Source of the DNA: Leptospira meyeri
Lineage (GTDB): Bacteria; Spirochaetota; Leptospiria; Leptospirales; Leptospiraceae
Assembly (NCBI RefSeq): GCF_004368965.1
Contig: NZ_SORO01000001.1
Span: 1,334,001 to 1,398,000 of the forward strand
Length of the DNA: 64,000 bases
Direction of reading: 5' to 3'
A program made the translations under genes and the position numbers. Within the stretch, counting starts at the first letter, position 1; each line of letters begins with the position of its first letter. Below are positions 16,221 through 25,770 of the stretch, one piece after another. The notes under the pieces are model-generated. The model did not search any database. It worked only from the letters and a program-made list of their open reading frames with translations, and was not told the origin of the DNA.

Positions 16221-19200
16221 TTATTCGATTTCCAAAATCACTAAAGTCACATCATCATCAGGAGAACGATTTCCAGTGAATTCTTTAATTCTTTCAAGTA
16301 ACAAACGTTTGGATTCTGAAATAGGATAACCACTGTATCTTTGTACGATACTTTCCCAATTTTCCTGACCGATCATTTCTTTGTCTGCATTGGTAGCTTC
16401 TGTAATTCCATCTGTGTACAAAACAATTCGATCTCCCGCTTTCAAAGACAGATGATCTTCTTGGATGTCTAACTCAGGAATCCATCCAATTAGTTTTCCT
16501 TGAGGAAGACTCAGTTTCGGTTTAGGCTCTCCCTTCCGATTGATAATGAGTGGAGGATGTCCACACCGAGCATGGACCAATTCTTTTGTTTCGAGATTGA
16601 TGTAAATATAGGAAGCAGTGACAAAAGCACCTTTCATTTTTCCAAGTAAGGTGGAATTGATTTGAGTCATTAGTCCCGCCGGTTCTCTCGATAACCTTAC
16701 CTGCGTCGAAAACGCAATCTTCAACATAGCTGAGATGAGAGCCGCGGGAATTCCATGTCCTGAAACGTCTGCAATCAAAACTCCTAGTTCCGTATCGGAG
16801 ATGGCATGGAAGTCAAAAAAATCTCCACCGACACTTTCCATTGGTTCATAATAAAATTCTGTTTTGATCCCAAGAATATTAGGCGCTTCTTCAGGTAGGA
16901 TGGAACTTTGGAGTTTCCGAGCAAGGCCCAATTCATTTTGAAAGGCAATGAATTTGTTCTGCTCTTCGACTGCTTTTTTTAGAGTGATTAAGTTCTTTGC
17001 CCTGGAGACTAACTCACGTTTGTCAAAAGGTTTTGCCAAATAATCATTACCACCAGCTTCTAAGGAAGCAATGATGTCGGTAATCTGGTTTTTAGCAGTC
17101 AGAAATAAAATCGGAAGTTGGTATAATGAATATGACTCACGTAAAACTGTACAAACATCGTATCCGCTCATACCTGGCATCATTATATCGAGTAACATCA
17201 ACTCGAAGGGACCATCATCCCGAACCATACGAATGGCATCTCCTCCATTCGAAGCCTCGTGTACGTCACAACCAATAAGTTTTAGGTGGTTTTTGAGGAC
17301 TTGTCTATTAATAGGTTCATCATCTACAACGAGTACTTTGATTTTTTCACCGTCGTATTCTTCCGTTGTTTCTTCAATTGGCTCAAATTCTGGAGATTCA
17401 CCCCCAAACCATAAATCGGATTGATTCAGAGGAGGTTTTTCCAAAGGGATTTCCCCTTCCCTCGCCAAAGGAAGTGTGAAGCGAAAGACAGAACCCTCCC
17501 CTTCAACCGATTCTACCCAGATGGTTCCGCCGTGTAATTCCACTAACCGTTTGGTAATTGCAAGGCCAAGGCCAGTTCCACCAAACTTCCGTGTGGTGGA
17601 AGTATCTCCTTGCTCAAAGGATTTAAATATATCTGCAAATTTTTGTTTTGGAATTCCTATTCCTGTGTCTTTAATGGAGAGGACGAGCATCCTTTCCATA
17701 ATTTCGGCAGAGACATCGATCCTACCTTTTTCAGTAAATTTGATCGCATTCCCAATCAAATTAAAAAGAATTTGTTGGAGCCTTGCTTCATCACCCAAAA
17801 TCGGCGGAAAATCCATTGGTACATGATTGCGTACTGTTAGATTTTTTGTTACGTAGAGTGGACGAGAAATCACAAGAACCAAATCACAAATTTGATGGAG
17901 GTCGATTGCCTTTAGATCCAAATCCAAATCCCTATTTTTCATTTTGGAAAAATCCAAAATATCATCTACAAGCGAAGACAAACGTTTCCCAGAACTAACA
18001 ATCATTCCCAAATTTTGTCTTTGTTCTTGGTTGAGTTTTCCTCCAATTCCATCAAACATTGATTCGGCGATTCCGATAATTCCATTTAATGGTGTTTTTA
18101 ATTCATGCGATGTGTTAGCTAAAAATTCATCTTTTAATTTATCTAATACAAGAAGTCTTTTCGACAATGACTCAACATCTAAAAATGCCCGACTAAACCT
18201 TCTAGATAAAGTAAGGGACTGCACCAGAATAAATACAAAAATTCCAATTGGGACTGCTTCAATCGTGTAAACAACTTGATAGGCATTGAGTAAGTCAATA
18301 AAAGCAGCAATTGCCACCGATATAATTCCGATAGCAAACAAAAGACTACTTTCTTTTCTATTTATAACAGCCCTGAATACACCTTGTAATATCAAAAGGA
18401 CCCCGACAAGAAATACAATTTGGAAATAATCATTTAACTTTGTATATACGGTAGTTGGCAAAACCAACAAAAAACTAATAAAAATTAAAGTAGGAATTAA
18501 GAGAATTCGATCCATCAAACGCGGATAATATTTGGGATAAAATTCACGAAAAAAGGCGAAAAAAAGATAAGGGGATAAATAAAAGGTTAAGTATTCAAGC
18601 CTAAGACAAAAATTCCAACTGATATAAGGTGATAATTCATTGAAGCCAAATCTTTCTCCGGTAAACAACGTTCTTAGAGACAATAAAAGAGCAGCAAAAC
18701 CAAATAATAAATTTCCTTTATCAGAACGTCGAAAATAAAACAACCCGAAATGGTATAATGCAATGATAAACACCGCCCCCGCTAAAAATAAGGAGGAGGC
18801 AAGGTCCTTTTCATTTGCTTTAAAAAGTTTATTCCATTCACCAACATAAGGTGGCTCCCACATTCCTCCTTTGTCATGATGGTAATTAGAGATTTCCACC
18901 AATAGTTCGTTAGGTCCTTGTTTCCAAGGTAGCGGATAAAACTGGAATTGGTAGGAAGGTTCAGATTCTTTCGGATTTTTCGAAACCACCCCAGAAGAAC
19001 CAAGAAGTTTTCCATTCCAATACACTCGGGAAGCGGTCGCCATATCCACAAGTTTGATTCCATACACTGTATCAGAATTTGTTCCTTCCGGTGGTTCTAA
19101 AACCAAACGGTAAGTCCCAAACCCGTTTCCTGAACCAAGAGCGGAATTCCAAATCCCGGGAACCTGAATTTTGAGATTTGTTTTTGGAAGTTCTTTCGAT

Positions 19201-19367
19201 TCCGAAAGGAAAATATGAGGGTAAAAATCCCATTCCCCTTCCAAGTGAACTGGATTTCCCTGGCTTTTCTTCACGATCTCTGCCGGGGGGAATGCCACCA
19301 ATGGTGCTGTGGTTAGGCAGAAAAGAAAGCTGGCCGAAGCCAAAAGATGTAAGTATTTATAGGACAA
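16221..19367 (-). CDS. Hybrid sensor kinase with 7TM sensor, receiver and SpoIIE phosphatase domains
   Basis: A 1048-residue signalling protein. In order: signal peptide; an extracytoplasmic galactose-binding-like (7TMR-DISM type) domain (about 30-190); seven or so membrane helices (about 195-400); HisKA with phosphoacceptor His421 in SHELKTPLNGI; a HATPase domain with DTGIGIP and GGTGLGLAI; a receiver (about 690-810) with phosphoacceptor Asp727 in LLDIMMPG and KPF; and a SpoIIE/PP2C phosphatase (about 840-1048) with VGGDFFDF and DVSGHG. All catalytic motifs look intact. It lies between fliI and fliJ on the opposite strand. Output through dephosphorylation of an anti-anti-sigma factor is the family expectation, not shown here. 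Confidence 0.93.
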   Translation of the reverse strand: MSYKYLHLLASASFLFCLTTAPLVAFPPAEIVKKSQGNPVHLEGEWDFYPHIFLSESKELPKTNLKIQVPGIWNSALGSGNGFGTYRLVLEPPEGTNSDTVYGIKLVDMATASRVYWNGKLLGSSGVVSKNPKESEPSYQFQFYPLPWKQGPNELLVEISNYHHDKGGMWEPPYVGEWNKLFKANEKDLASSLFLAGAVFIIALYHFGLFYFRRSDKGNLLFGFAALLLSLRTLFTGERFGFNELSPYISWNFCLRLEYLTFYLSPYLFFAFFREFYPKYYPRLMDRILLIPTLIFISFLLVLPTTVYTKLNDYFQIVFLVGVLLILQGVFRAVINRKESSLLFAIGIISVAIAAFIDLLNAYQVVYTIEAVPIGIFVFILVQSLTLSRRFSRAFLDVESLSKRLLVLDKLKDEFLANTSHELKTPLNGIIGIAESMFDGIGGKLNQEQRQNLGMIVSSGKRLSSLVDDILDFSKMKNRDLDLDLKAIDLHQICDLVLVISRPLYVTKNLTVRNHVPMDFPPILGDEARLQQILFNLIGNAIKFTEKGRIDVSAEIMERMLVLSIKDTGIGIPKQKFADIFKSFEQGDTSTTRKFGGTGLGLAITKRLVELHGGTIWVESVEGEGSVFRFTLPLAREGEIPLEKPPLNQSDLWFGGESPEFEPIEETTEEYDGEKIKVLVVDDEPINRQVLKNHLKLIGCDVHEASNGGDAIRMVRDDGPFELMLLDIMMPGMSGYDVCTVLRESYSLYQLPILFLTAKNQITDIIASLEAGGNDYLAKPFDKRELVSRAKNLITLKKAVEEQNKFIAFQNELGLARKLQSSILPEEAPNILGIKTEFYYEPMESVGGDFFDFHAISDTELGVLIADVSGHGIPAALISAMLKIAFSTQVRLSREPAGLMTQINSTLLGKMKGAFVTASYIYINLETKELVHARCGHPPLIINRKGEPKPKLSLPQGKLIGWIPELDIQEDHLSLKAGDRIVLYTDGITEATNADKEMIGQENWESIVQRYSGYPISESKRLLLERIKEFTGNRSPDDDVTLVILEIE

Positions 19368-19376
19368 TATTGCAAG

Positions 19377-19408
19377 TTTTACTCATTTTTTTAAAAATAC
19401 GAGTAAAA
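19377..19408. promoter_or_regulatory. Inverted repeat in the divergent kinase/fliJ promoter region
   Basis: TTTTACTC (19377-19384) and GAGTAAAA (19401-19408) are perfect 8-bp inverted copies separated by an AT-rich 16-base spacer, centred in the 82 bases between the divergent starts of the sensor kinase and fliJ. The position suggests an operator or overlapping promoter element controlling both genes. No known regulator site is matched. Confidence 0.4.
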
Positions 19409-19449
19409 AAGAGTACAAAAATTATTCAGAACCGAAGAAATAGACAGGT

Positions 19450-20049
19450 GTGAAACGATTTCGTTTTAGTTTAGAGACAGTCCTCAAATTAAGAGGTTGG
19501 CGGGAAGAAGAAGAAATCCGTCGACTTTCTTATGTTGTCTCAAAACTCAATGCGCTCATAGGGGAAAAAGAATCCAATGAACGCGAAATCGAGTCTTCCT
19601 ACGAAGCGATCCTTTCCTCCTCCAAAGTGGGGACAAGTCTCTCCGATTATCTTTCTATCGAACAATACATCAAAGGTCTCATAAAACGAAATGAAGAACT
19701 GACAGACCGGATCAAGGCACAAAACGAAGAAGTGAACTTGGTTCGTAAAGATGTGATGGTGGCTAGGATGAACAAAAAGGTAATCGAAGTTTTAAAAGAA
19801 AAACGATTTGCCGAATGGAAGAAAAAACGAAATCGAGCAGAACGAAGGGAAGTCGAAGAATTTAATCTTCAGCTAAGCAAACAATCATTATTCGATTCGA
19901 CAGAAATTTTTGGACCTTCAAAATCTAAAAAAGTTCCAAGAACTTTTAAAATTCTGAACCGAGAGGATGGAGGTGATGAACTCACATCCGACTTCAAAAC
20001 TCTTCGTGATTTTTATGAAAAATATTACCTAGGACAAGGCAAATCATAA
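19450..20049 (+). CDS. fliJ: Flagellar export chaperone FliJ
   Basis: A 199-residue, highly charged helical protein beginning MKRFRFSLETVLKLR, the usual FliJ opening, and predicted to be a long antiparallel coiled coil. FliJ is the stalk that inserts in the FliI hexamer and links it to the export gate FlhA. The start is a GTG at 19450. The stop overlaps the next ATG by one base, so it is coupled to flbB. In other spirochetes fliH-fliI-fliJ(flbA)-flbB are contiguous; here fliI is split off by the kinase gene. Confidence 0.87.
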   Translation: MKRFRFSLETVLKLRGWREEEEIRRLSYVVSKLNALIGEKESNEREIESSYEAILSSSKVGTSLSDYLSIEQYIKGLIKRNEELTDRIKAQNEEVNLVRKDVMVARMNKKVIEVLKEKRFAEWKKKRNRAERREVEEFNLQLSKQSLFDSTEIFGPSKSKKVPRTFKILNREDGGDELTSDFKTLRDFYEKYYLGQGKS

Positions 20050-20699
20050 TGGCAAGTGTAACCGATAGCACAAGATCGTTCTTCTTAATTGTTCTCATTT
20101 TTTTCTTAATCGCCATTGGTTTTTTTGTATTCGATTACTTTCAAGTCATCAATGCAGAAGACTATTTACCTTTCTTAAAAAAACAAGCCGGGCTAGTGAA
20201 TCAAGACCTTCTTTCTCCAACCGAACTTGAAAAATTAGAAATGGAAAAAGCAAAAGAAAGACTAATTGCTGACCGCGAAGAACTAGAACAAATGAAACGG
20301 GAATTAGAAGAAAAATCTTCTTCCCTTCATGCTGATAAAGAACGTTTGGAAGAACTCAAGGAAGGGATTCAACGAAAAGAAAAAGAAATGGCGGACAAAC
20401 AAAAAAAGGACAATGCCCGAGCCGAAAAAGTGAAAGTTCTCGCAAACAAAGTTGCCAACATGCCGCCTGAATCAGCAAGAGATATGTTAATCAATTGGCC
20501 TGATTATGATATCATAGAAGTGTTTGAACAAATGGATAGAGATGCGGAAGAAGATGGAAGACAAACCATTACCACTTACCTACTCACTTTGTTCCCTGCA
20601 GAAAGAAGATCAGTGATTTCCAATAAGTGGTTGGATGCGGGAGCCAAAAATGTTCCAAACTATGGAAAAAGCATTGATGAGGACAACGACGAACCTTAA
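20049..20699 (+). CDS. flbB: Periplasmic flagellar collar protein FlbB (MotE/MgtE-N-like)
   Basis: A 216-residue protein with one N-terminal membrane helix (about 10-30), a long Glu/Lys-rich coiled coil (about 55-150) and a C-terminal region (about 155-205, ending LLTLFPAERRSVISNKW) like the MgtE-N fold of MotE proteins. In Borrelia, FlbB is encoded directly after fliJ (flbA) and helps build the collar around the periplasmic flagellar motor that recruits stators. The position right after fliJ with a 1-base overlap and the domain order support the same identity here. The assignment rests on architecture and synteny. Confidence 0.82.
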   Translation: MASVTDSTRSFFLIVLIFFLIAIGFFVFDYFQVINAEDYLPFLKKQAGLVNQDLLSPTELEKLEMEKAKERLIADREELEQMKRELEEKSSSLHADKERLEELKEGIQRKEKEMADKQKKDNARAEKVKVLANKVANMPPESARDMLINWPDYDIIEVFEQMDRDAEEDGRQTITTYLLTLFPAERRSVISNKWLDAGAKNVPNYGKSIDEDNDEP

Positions 20700-20787
20700 C
20701 CAAGGAACCAGTTCCTTTAACAGTGAATCCTGTCGTCTTAAAAGATAAACTGATTTCGGTACGGTTTTAAATTTTCAGTTTTAAAAT

Positions 20788-21351
20788 TTATTTTTTGGTT
20801 CCAAACAAGATGGATTTGACATCTCGAATGGCGTCTTCCAATTGATCGTTCACAACCACATAATCAAAGTTTGGTGCCTCGTCTAATTCCCGAATCCCAT
20901 TTTCAATCCGTCGTTCAATACTCGTTTGGGAATCGGTTCCTCTACGAATCAATCGCTCAATCCAAATCTCTCGACTCGGAGGTTCAATAAAGATTGTAAC
21001 AGATTCGGGGCGGAGGTCTTTCACTGACTTGGCACCTTGCACATCCAAATCCAAAAGTGCAACACGGTGGTCACGGATGGCCTCTATAATCGGACCCTTT
21101 GGCGTACCATAATAATTTCCATGTACTTCCGCCCATTCATAAAATTGCCCTTCTGCAATTCGTTTTCGAAATTCTTCGGTAGATAAAAAATAATATGTTT
21201 TACCTTCCACATCTCCCGGTCTTGGTTCCCTAGTGGTACAAGAAACGGAAAAATAAAAATCAGGAAATTCTTTGAGGAGAGCAGCGATGATAGTCGACTT
21301 TCCACCTCCTGCCACGGAAGAGATGATGTACAAATTAGGACGAACGTTCAA
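20788..21351 (-). CDS. gmk: Guanylate kinase
   Basis: A 187-residue enzyme that phosphorylates GMP to GDP in the cytoplasm. The P-loop is [10 protein letters not shown] at 11-20, a Gly-rich variant of the usual form; [19 protein letters not shown] is the GMP-binding segment and [11 protein letters not shown] the following motif. The C-terminal lid with [13 protein letters not shown] is complete. Its ATG overlaps the end of remA by 4 bases. The remA-gmk pairing is widely conserved in bacteria, and here it closes the long motility run. Confidence 0.96.
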   Translation of the reverse strand: MNVRPNLYIISSVAGGGKSTIIAALLKEFPDFYFSVSCTTREPRPGDVEGKTYYFLSTEEFRKRIAEGQFYEWAEVHGNYYGTPKGPIIEAIRDHRVALLDLDVQGAKSVKDLRPESVTIFIEPPSREIWIERLIRRGTDSQTSIERRIENGIRELDEAPNFDYVVVNDQLEDAIRDVKSILFGTKK

Positions 21352-21632
21352 TCTTCTTGGTCCTCCTCTCCCTCACCAATGTGGTTGTCCCCAGATTCTA
21401 GTCTTTTGGACAAACTTTCTGGGCGAATGGCTGAGAGAAGGATATGGCCAGAATCCAAAACGAGGACAGACCTTGTCTTACGTCCACTAGTGGCATCAAT
21501 CAAACGACTCTCTGATTTGGCCTCAGAACGAAGTCTTTTGGCTCCAGCAGAATCAGCCTGAAGGATCGTAAGAATTTTCGATACAAATACTACATTAGAA
21601 AAACCAACATTGAGTATCGGAAACGAAGACAT
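21348..21632 (-). CDS. remA: RemA/DUF370 family DNA-binding regulator
   Basis: A 94-residue protein matching RemA: the [13 protein letters not shown] opening, [26 protein letters not shown] core (split across residues about 45-70) and a short acidic tail. In Bacillus RemA is a ring-forming DNA-binding activator of biofilm matrix genes. The gene overlaps gmk by 4 bases and follows a SwrB-like membrane protein by 12, so it belongs to the motility transcript. Whether it regulates matrix or motility genes in this organism is inference. Confidence 0.88.
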   Translation of the reverse strand: MSSFPILNVGFSNVVFVSKILTILQADSAGAKRLRSEAKSESRLIDATSGRKTRSVLVLDSGHILLSAIRPESLSKRLESGDNHIGEGEEDQED

Positions 21633-21644
21633 GGAAACATATTT

Positions 21645-22520
21645 TTAGATTCTTCTAGATCGATCAAGTCGAATCGTTTCTATTAAATGAATTTCATGAA
21701 TGCCGATATTCATGGCTTCTGAAATTTCATCATGTTTGTATCCTTTTTTGATCAGATGAACGACTTTATCAATCTTTGTTGCGGAAATTGGGAGTTCTTC
21801 CAAAGCCGATTCAATGGAAAGATCCACTTTATCTAAATTCATTTTTTGATAAGAAGCAAAACTCGGATCATTTGCTTTTGAAACTTCGTTTAAAAAATCT
21901 CTTTTTTTCTGACCTTGGGTAAGTTCGTTACGAATCAAGTCCGTTGGTTTTTCTTCTGCAAAAGGATTTCCACCTACCGTATAATTCATCTTAGGTTGGA
22001 ATGTTGGGACCTCTAAATTATCCATGGCTTCGTTTGATGGGGAATTGATTTGTTCCATACCAAAAATCCCTTTGACTGCTTTACCTAGTTTTCCAAAGGC
22101 TTGGTTCACTGCCCCTTCTGTTGTTTCCACATCATCACTAGGAACGGGAATTTGGTTAGACTGGTAAATTTTTCCAATTCCTGTTCTCTGTTCTTTGATA
22201 TCGAGGGTTGACTCTTCTTCCAGTTGAGGTTCAGGAACTAACTCTGATTTCATGGAAAGACCAGAAGACTGGTAATGTTTGAATTCTTTTACAAGCACTT
22301 CCCCTTTTTCCATCATAGAACGAAGGGCTACCATTTTTGATTCGATAACCGCAACTGTGGCATCCAATTCACGGATAGTTTCTGCCGTGGCCATATCAAT
22401 GGCTCGGTTTAATTTTTTATCGTAATATTCCGCGACTGCTTTTTGAACCTTTGCAGAAATGAAAACATACATCATCCCACAAAATAGTAAATTGATTAAA
22501 ACGAGAGAAAAGAGTTCCAT
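21645..22520 (-). CDS. SwrB-like membrane protein with coiled coil and C-terminal helix-turn-helix
   Basis: A 291-residue protein: N-terminal membrane helix (about 5-25), coiled coil (about 30-90), a disordered acidic middle, and a C-terminal segment of about 45 residues (KVVHLIKKGYKHDEISEAMN) that looks like a small helix-turn-helix. Bacillus SwrB, encoded at the end of the fla/che operon after sigD, has the same layout and activates flagellar export. The position here after fliA and fapA is equivalent. Sequence identity to SwrB is not obvious by eye, so the name is left open. Confidence 0.7.
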   Translation of the reverse strand: MELFSLVLINLLFCGMMYVFISAKVQKAVAEYYDKKLNRAIDMATAETIRELDATVAVIESKMVALRSMMEKGEVLVKEFKHYQSSGLSMKSELVPEPQLEEESTLDIKEQRTGIGKIYQSNQIPVPSDDVETTEGAVNQAFGKLGKAVKGIFGMEQINSPSNEAMDNLEVPTFQPKMNYTVGGNPFAEEKPTDLIRNELTQGQKKRDFLNEVSKANDPSFASYQKMNLDKVDLSIESALEELPISATKIDKVVHLIKKGYKHDEISEAMNIGIHEIHLIETIRLDRSRRI

Positions 22521-22567
22521 GCCGCTCTCCTACAGAACATTTCCAACAACATTCCGGAGTGAGTGCT

Positions 22568-22858
22568 TTAAGCTTTTAAATCAAAACGAGATCCTCTTTC
22601 AAAACTAGGACGATCATAAATGACTCCTTCCTTTGAATAAGCGTGAACCGAATTTTCTTTGTCTTGTTTCGGTTTCGTCGCCGAACCCTGGTTACCTGAC
22701 TTTGTCTCTGGAACCGTTTGGGCTCTATTTTGGGTTTGGATCACAACCTTTTGCAATTCCACCACTTGGTTTTGGTGGGTAAAAGGATTCTCAGCCTGTG
22801 CCCTACGTGCAAAATCGTAGTGGTGGGCGATACTCGCGAAGTTTTCGTTTAGAATCAT
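22568..22858 (-). CDS. Small hypothetical protein in the motility operon
   Basis: A 96-residue protein, polar and rich in Gln/Lys/Ser in its second half, without membrane segments or Cys. I recognise no domain. It lies 11 bases after fapA and 47 before the SwrB-like gene on the same strand, so it is almost certainly co-transcribed. The first 40 residues look helical and the remainder probably disordered. The gene-tight context supports it being real. Confidence 0.65.
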   Translation of the reverse strand: MILNENFASIAHHYDFARRAQAENPFTHQNQVVELQKVVIQTQNRAQTVPETKSGNQGSATKPKQDKENSVHAYSKEGVIYDRPSFERGSRFDLKA

Positions 22859-22869
22859 CGGGAACCCTC

Positions 22870-24861
22870 TTAATTCTTAGACTTACCACGCCCTCTCTTT
22901 TTTCTCCAGTCATTTTTCGTTTCGTCTGGATCTTCATATGGCGCACTGCGGACCTGGGATTCTTCTTCGTAGAAAGTTTTTGCCTTGGTCTCGTGGCGGA
23001 GTTTGAACTCTGCATTGCGGATGCGAATAGTAACACCCGGGAAAATGGTCTTCTCGACCGAAATACGACCACTGGCAGCCTGTTCGTCCATGTATTCGGT
23101 GAGGGTTTGGATGTCCTTCCCAGCCTCGGCAATGCGTTTTTCGAGCTTTTTGGTCCCTGCTTCTAATTTCTGCAAATGGGCATCCTGTTCAGCGGTAAAA
23201 CTGGCTGGGTCAGCTTCCTTTCTTGCTTTGAGAGTGCGCATGGTCTTTGTGAGTTGGTCCAGTTTGTCCTGGTTCTCTTTTCGTTTCTCTTCATATTCCT
23301 GGATCTGTTTCAGGATCTTGGGGTTGTTCCCCACAATGAGGTCGGTTTGTGGGTTGGCTTGGGAGCCGATGATTTTGGCAGAGATGAGTTGGGCGGCTTG
23401 GATGGTTCCTCCCACAATCTGGCCCCGTTTTCCTTTACAGGAAATTTTTCCACCAGCCATCAAATGGGAATGTAAAATTCCCTCTTGGACCACAATGTCT
23501 TTTTCCGTAATGCAAGTGGCGTTCTGGATGAATTTTGCAACAATGTTTCCACCAGTAGACTCTACCCTTGCCTCTTCTCTTCCAGTTACCCCTTGGCGGA
23601 CAATGATGTCTCCATCCGCTTCGACGATCGCTTTTTGGACCGTTCCATAAATTTCAATATTACCAGCCGCTTTGACAGAATAATTGTCTTCCACATTTCC
23701 TGTGATGATGATGGAACCAAGGAAGGTAACGTTACCCGTACGAACACCCACGTCTCCGTTGATTCGGTAAACGGTTTCTACAGAAAGTCTACCAGCAGCA
23801 TATAACACCTGTCCATTGACCTCAGCGGTAAGACGCATTTTGTCTTCCGATAGAATGGTTCCTTTTCCTTGTTTGAGTTCAGTATCCAAACCATCTTTGG
23901 CTGGTAAAACCATTCCAAATAAATTGCGACCAAACTTTCCTTTTTCTGCCGGAAGTTTTTCAGCTAACAGTTGTCCCACGACAACGTTTTCAATCATATC
24001 TAAGTCTTTGTAATCGACTCGACCTGATTGGTCTTCTTTGAAGTTGATTTTCTTTTCTGTGCGAACATAGTATTTGATTTCCGCATTTTTACCATTTACA
24101 GGGAAATCACCTTCAGCCCCAATAAAAGGTTTGTTCACAACATCTTCATCTAGATTTTTACGAATTTCGTCTTCTTTGAGTCCGTATGCCACTCCCATTC
24201 CTTTGAGAGCTGCAACTATGTCAGATACTTCTAAATCACGTCCACCAGGCCTTGGTGGAAACACTGTTACAAATGCCCGCATGTTTTCTTGGGCGATTTC
24301 TACGTTGCAACTAGAATCGTTTCCGGCCTTTGGTTTTTGATTGGAGATAAGAGCAGGTTCCCCTTTTTTTTCTTTGAGGATTTTATTGATCAATGTTTGG
24401 TCAACACCTGCGATTCCGCGAAAGGAAAGCCTTTTGGAAACATCAGCCATTGTCATTTCCAAACCTTCCCCAGAAGGAGGGTAAACTGTTAAAAATACAC
24501 CCGTTCTATAAATTTTTACCGTGACTCGTCCATCTTTATTTTTAGGAGTTACGAGTTCTTTTAAGTCTTTGGAAACTAATTTCCCACTACCACCCGTTAG
24601 ATGTTCATCGAGTAAACTCAATTCATCTAATAATAAATCGTCAGGAATGATGGAAGCACGAATATGATAAGGTTCCGAAAAGAATAGAGACTTCTTTCCT
24701 CTTTTTAAAACAGTATAATCGATTTCATGAACTTTGCGACCTAAGTGCTGTGAGGCGATTGCCAGACACTCTTCGATTGTATCAGCAATGACTTCTACTT
24801 GTTCTTTTTCCTTACGGTCGAACTCTTTCAGTTCCTCTGTAAGAAATTCAGAGAGAGACAT
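22870..24861 (-). CDS. fapA: FapA/DUF342 family protein
   Basis: A 663-residue cytoplasmic protein. Residues about 20-65 ([21 protein letters not shown]) form a Jag-N-like domain. The middle holds the DUF342 beta-helix with repeated short strands ([38 protein letters not shown]), and about 510-600 is coiled coil. FapA proteins are linked to flagellar assembly and polar positioning in other bacteria. The gene follows fliA by 6 bases. The same neighbour order (flhF, flhG, fliA, DUF342) occurs in other spirochetes. Confidence 0.88.
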   Translation of the reverse strand: MSLSEFLTEELKEFDRKEKEQVEVIADTIEECLAIASQHLGRKVHEIDYTVLKRGKKSLFFSEPYHIRASIIPDDLLLDELSLLDEHLTGGSGKLVSKDLKELVTPKNKDGRVTVKIYRTGVFLTVYPPSGEGLEMTMADVSKRLSFRGIAGVDQTLINKILKEKKGEPALISNQKPKAGNDSSCNVEIAQENMRAFVTVFPPRPGGRDLEVSDIVAALKGMGVAYGLKEDEIRKNLDEDVVNKPFIGAEGDFPVNGKNAEIKYYVRTEKKINFKEDQSGRVDYKDLDMIENVVVGQLLAEKLPAEKGKFGRNLFGMVLPAKDGLDTELKQGKGTILSEDKMRLTAEVNGQVLYAAGRLSVETVYRINGDVGVRTGNVTFLGSIIITGNVEDNYSVKAAGNIEIYGTVQKAIVEADGDIIVRQGVTGREEARVESTGGNIVAKFIQNATCITEKDIVVQEGILHSHLMAGGKISCKGKRGQIVGGTIQAAQLISAKIIGSQANPQTDLIVGNNPKILKQIQEYEEKRKENQDKLDQLTKTMRTLKARKEADPASFTAEQDAHLQKLEAGTKKLEKRIAEAGKDIQTLTEYMDEQAASGRISVEKTIFPGVTIRIRNAEFKLRHETKAKTFYEEESQVRSAPYEDPDETKNDWRKKRGRGKSKN

Positions 24862-24867
24862 ATCTGT

Positions 24868-25668
24868 TTACCTTTTCTGGATCGCGGATTTTACTTTGGA
24901 GAGTTTACTACGAAGTCTTGCGACTGCCTTTGTATGAAGTTGGGATATTCTTGATTCCGTAACTTCCAAAACCTCACCAATTTCTTTGAGAGTGAGATCT
25001 TCATAATAATAGAGAACTATTACTTTCTTTTCTTTTTCCGGTAGCGACTGAATGGCTTCTACAATCACATTTTTGATTTCTTCTTTTTCGATGATATTGT
25101 CTGGATTCATATTCATCGGTGACTCTAAAGTCTCCATAAAGGAAACCTCGTCGTTCTCATCACCGAGAAACCAAATATCATTCAAGGAAACAAGAGAAGT
25201 TCCTGAAAGTTTAGCTAGGAGTGAATTGTATTCTTCCATGGAGACGCCAAGTTCTTTAGCGATCTCTTCATCATCCACTTTTTTGCCTTCCTTGTTCTCA
25301 AGCATGGCAATGATGTTTTCTAGTTGTTTTGCTTTTTGACGGATAGAACGCGGGATCCAATCCACACTTCTAAGTTCATCAAAGATGGACCCACGGATAC
25401 GGGTCATCGCATATGTTTTAAATTTAATTTCTCTGGAAGGGTCAAATTTTTCAATAGCATCTAACAGACCAAAGACGCCATAACTGACGAGGTCTTCAAA
25501 CTCGACATTTTGAGGCATACCGATAGCAATCCGCCCTGCCACGTGTTTGACGAGAGGTGAATATTTTTCAACAAGGTAACTTCGGATTTCCGCATCCTTT
25601 GTGACGCGGTATTTTTTCCAAAGATCTGTCTCATCAAACTGATTGTATTTGTCTAGCAATCTTGACAT
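24868..25668 (-). CDS. fliA: Flagellar sigma factor sigma-28 (FliA/WhiG family)
   Basis: A 266-residue sigma-70 family protein without region 1. Region 2 is clear ([38 protein letters not shown]), region 3 follows, and region 4 has the helix-turn-helix [20 protein letters not shown]. FliA/WhiG factors direct RNA polymerase to late flagellar and chemotaxis promoters. It lies inside the flhF-to-gmk run, separated from the preceding membrane protein by 102 bases that may hold an additional promoter. No anti-sigma FlgM gene is visible in the window. Confidence 0.94.
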   Translation of the reverse strand: MSRLLDKYNQFDETDLWKKYRVTKDAEIRSYLVEKYSPLVKHVAGRIAIGMPQNVEFEDLVSYGVFGLLDAIEKFDPSREIKFKTYAMTRIRGSIFDELRSVDWIPRSIRQKAKQLENIIAMLENKEGKKVDDEEIAKELGVSMEEYNSLLAKLSGTSLVSLNDIWFLGDENDEVSFMETLESPMNMNPDNIIEKEEIKNVIVEAIQSLPEKEKKVIVLYYYEDLTLKEIGEVLEVTESRISQLHTKAVARLRSKLSKVKSAIQKR

Positions 25669-25770
25669 AGGGAACCGAAGTACGGAATCTCTTTACTTTA
25701 TAGAAAAAATCGTAAAGAAGAGGAAATTACAAGAGGATTTTTTCTTATGTCCTCTAAAAACCGTAATTTT

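Noticed and set aside
20702..20717. AAGGAA-CCAG-TTCCTT hairpin after flbB as a terminator
   Set aside because: The stem is short and AT-rich and only three T follow; I could not separate it from chance.
22985..23650. 221-codon frame opposite fapA
   Set aside because: Antisense shadow of a well-supported gene; its composition (Ser/Phe/Ile/Trp-rich without motif) is typical of a reverse-strand artefact.
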